A DNA stretch of 7,818 bases from Kiritimatiellia bacterium (GTDB taxonomy: Bacteria > Verrucomicrobiota > Kiritimatiellia > RFP12 > UBA1067). The notes below the pieces were generated by a model, which was not told the DNA's origin, did no database searches, and was given only the letters and a program-made list of their open reading frames with translations. The DNA lies in assembly GCA_900771305.1 (NCBI GenBank), contig CAAGNL010000118.1:1-7818 (forward strand), in the 5' to 3' direction. Positions 6,356-7,818 of the stretch are shown piece after piece. Each line of letters begins with the position of its first letter. The first letter of the stretch is position 1. Position numbers and translations under genes: made by a program.

Positions 6356-7818
6356 ATGAAGAAGCGACAGGAATACGTCGCGGCGGCGCTGCGCATTGCG
6401 ATTGGATGGCACTTCCTCTACGAAGGCGTGTGGAAGCTCTGCCAGGACAACTGGACCGCGGCGGGTTTCCTCAAGTCCAGTGAATGGATCGCGGGACCGC
6501 TGTTCAAGGCGGTCGCCGCGAATCCCGTGGCGATGCGCGCCGTCGACCTTGCGAACGAGTGGGGACTCGTGCTGATCGGCCTCGGCCTGATCGCCGGCGT
6601 GCTGTCCCGGATCGCGGCCGGCGCGGGCGCGCTGATGCTCGCGCTCTTCTACGTCTGCCAGCCGCCGTGGCTGAACGCGACGGGCGACGCGCACTACCTG
6701 TTCCTCGACATCCGTCTCGTCGAGGCGGTCGCGCTCGTGCTGCTCGCGTGCGGGCCCGGGCCGGGACTCGGAGACCTCGCGAAGGGCCTGTGGGCGAAGG
6801 TCGTCCGGAAGGACGCGGCGCCCGACCTCTGCCGCCGCGAGTGGATCGGCGGCCTGGCGTCCTGCGGCGTGCTCGCGACGTTCGGCGGACTCTTCGCGCG
6901 CTGGAAATGGGGCCCGAAGGTGGATGCCGTCACGAGCGCGACGGCGAAGGCCTTCGAGTTCACGGGCCTCGACAAGCTCTCGCACCCGATCGACCAGTTC
7001 CTGCAGATCGGGCAGCTCAAGCTCAGCCGGCTCATCCTCGGCGGCGGCATGATCTCGGGCTACGCGCATCCGCGCGACCTCAAGTACCTGAGCGGCCCGA
7101 ACGGCCTGATGAAGGCGTACAACACGCCCGACCGCACGCGCCATACGCTCGCCTTCGCCGAGAAGGTCGGCATCAACACGATCATCATCAACCCGCTGCT
7201 GATCGACACGGTCACGGACTACTGGAAGCGCACGGGCGGCAAGATCCAGTTCATCACCAACTGCGGCTACCACGGTGCGCCGGGCGCGGGCGAGGAGGAG
7301 ATCGCGAAGGGGCTCGTGAAGGGCGCGCAGATGAGCGTGGACCGCGGCGCGGCGAGCTGCTTCATGCGCGGCGAGTACACGGACAACATGGCCGTCAAGG
7401 GGCAGGACAAGCTCTTTCGAAACTGCCTGGCGGAGATGAAGAAGCTCGGCGTGCCGATCGGCATTGGCTGCCACGAATGGAGGACGGTGAAGTTCTGCCT
7501 CGAACACGACATCGTGCCGGACTACTGGATGCTCACCTTCAACAGCCGGAAGTACTGGAGCGCGACCCCCTCCTTCGGCACGAACCACGACAACTGCTGG
7601 TGCACGGATCCCGAGGGGCTCAGGGCCTACATGCCCACCGTGAAGCAGCCGTGGATCGCGTTCAAGGTGCTCGGCGCCGGCGCCATCCATCCGCGCGAGG
7701 GCTTCCCGTACGCGTTCAACAACGGCGCGGACGCCATCTGCGTCGGCATGTTCGACTTCCAGATGGTCGAGAACGTGAACCTCGTGAACAAGATCTTCGA
7801 GAAGGGACTCCCCGAACG
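6356..7818 (+). CDS. DoxX-family membrane domain fused to an exported aldo/keto-reductase-like TIM-barrel domain (C-terminus off window)
   Basis: 487 codons are visible and no stop occurs before the edge. Residues 1 to about 145 form a DoxX unit with four hydrophobic segments (about 8-26, 69-83, 86-105, 116-132). The first carries the family pattern LRIAIGWHFLYEGVWK. At 160-161 a twin Arg precedes a fifth hydrophobic segment (164-181), just as in a Tat signal. Four DoxX helices would place this RR in the cytoplasm and everything after 181 outside. KVDAVTSAT follows at 188-196. From about 205 a TIM-barrel-like enzyme domain runs on (LILGGGMISGYAHPRDL, CGYHGAPGAG, GADAICVGMFDFQMVE). It recalls aldo/keto-reductase-like proteins, but I cannot place the Asp-Tyr-Lys-His tetrad. 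DoxX relatives include the quinone-linked thiosulfate oxidoreductase subunits, so a quinone link is possible. The start is the ATG after AAAGGGG (6343-6349). Confidence 0.85.
   Translation, partial: MKKRQEYVAAALRIAIGWHFLYEGVWKLCQDNWTAAGFLKSSEWIAGPLFKAVAANPVAMRAVDLANEWGLVLIGLGLIAGVLSRIAAGAGALMLALFYVCQPPWLNATGDAHYLFLDIRLVEAVALVLLACGPGPGLGDLAKGLWAKVVRKDAAPDLCRREWIGGLASCGVLATFGGLFARWKWGPKVDAVTSATAKAFEFTGLDKLSHPIDQFLQIGQLKLSRLILGGGMISGYAHPRDLKYLSGPNGLMKAYNTPDRTRHTLAFAEKVGINTIIINPLLIDTVTDYWKRTGGKIQFITNCGYHGAPGAGEEEIAKGLVKGAQMSVDRGAASCFMRGEYTDNMAVKGQDKLFRNCLAEMKKLGVPIGIGCHEWRTVKFCLEHDIVPDYWMLTFNSRKYWSATPSFGTNHDNCWCTDPEGLRAYMPTVKQPWIAFKVLGAGAIHPREGFPYAFNNGADAICVGMFDFQMVENVNLVNKIFEKGLPE

Noticed and set aside
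5081..7690. Long antisense open frame (869 codons) over oxidoreductase C and the DoxX fusion
   Set aside because: Same composition artefact as above. The sense strand encodes recognisable enzymes with good ribosome sites.

Overview
The window is GC-rich, gene-dense bacterial DNA. It looks like a chromosomal accessory (sugar-utilisation) locus from a PVC-group bacterium such as Kiritimatiellota, Lentisphaerota or Verrucomicrobiota. Planctomycetota or Bacteroidota are less likely alternatives. This placement is an inference from the expanded Tat-exported Gfo/Idh/MocA oxidoreductases, a XylR-type regulator and a DoxX protein of the kind found with them. No rRNA or other phylogenetic marker is present.

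Layout: (1) positions 1-989, minus strand, hold a XylR-type regulator (LacI-like sugar-binding domain plus AraC helix-turn-helix) whose C-terminus is cut by the window edge. (2) Positions 990-1180 are a divergent intergenic region with several TGTCA/TGACA-type repeats and a perfect GGTGTC-T-GACACC palindrome, a plausible operator region. (3) A plus-strand run of five genes follows: Tat-exported Gfo/Idh/MocA oxidoreductase A (1181-2608); a putative outer-membrane beta-barrel protein (2705-3562); oxidoreductase B, a paralogue of A (3615-5069); oxidoreductase C, a Tat lipoprotein of a different subfamily (5120-6253); and a membrane protein fusing a DoxX domain to a TIM-barrel-like aldo/keto-reductase-type domain (6356 to beyond the right edge). 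All five share one direction with gaps of 50-102 bp, so they probably form one operon under the divergent regulator.

Working model (inference): a sugar or sugar derivative crosses the outer membrane with help from the beta-barrel protein. It is oxidised or rearranged outside the cytoplasm by three exported NAD(P)-type oxidoreductases, and the DoxX fusion links this chemistry to the inner membrane. Two details support a redox link. First, a KVDAVT(S/H)AT peptide occurs just after the membrane anchor in both oxidoreductase C and the DoxX fusion. Second, that peptide resembles the ApbE flavinylation motif Dxx(S/T)GAT, although the glycine position is not conserved.

All four gaps between the plus-strand genes also carry degenerate tandem heptamers (GTTCAAA/AGTGAAA-like). 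The first gap contains a perfect 42-bp direct duplication. The last contains a strong 9-bp-stem palindrome that looks like a REP-type element.
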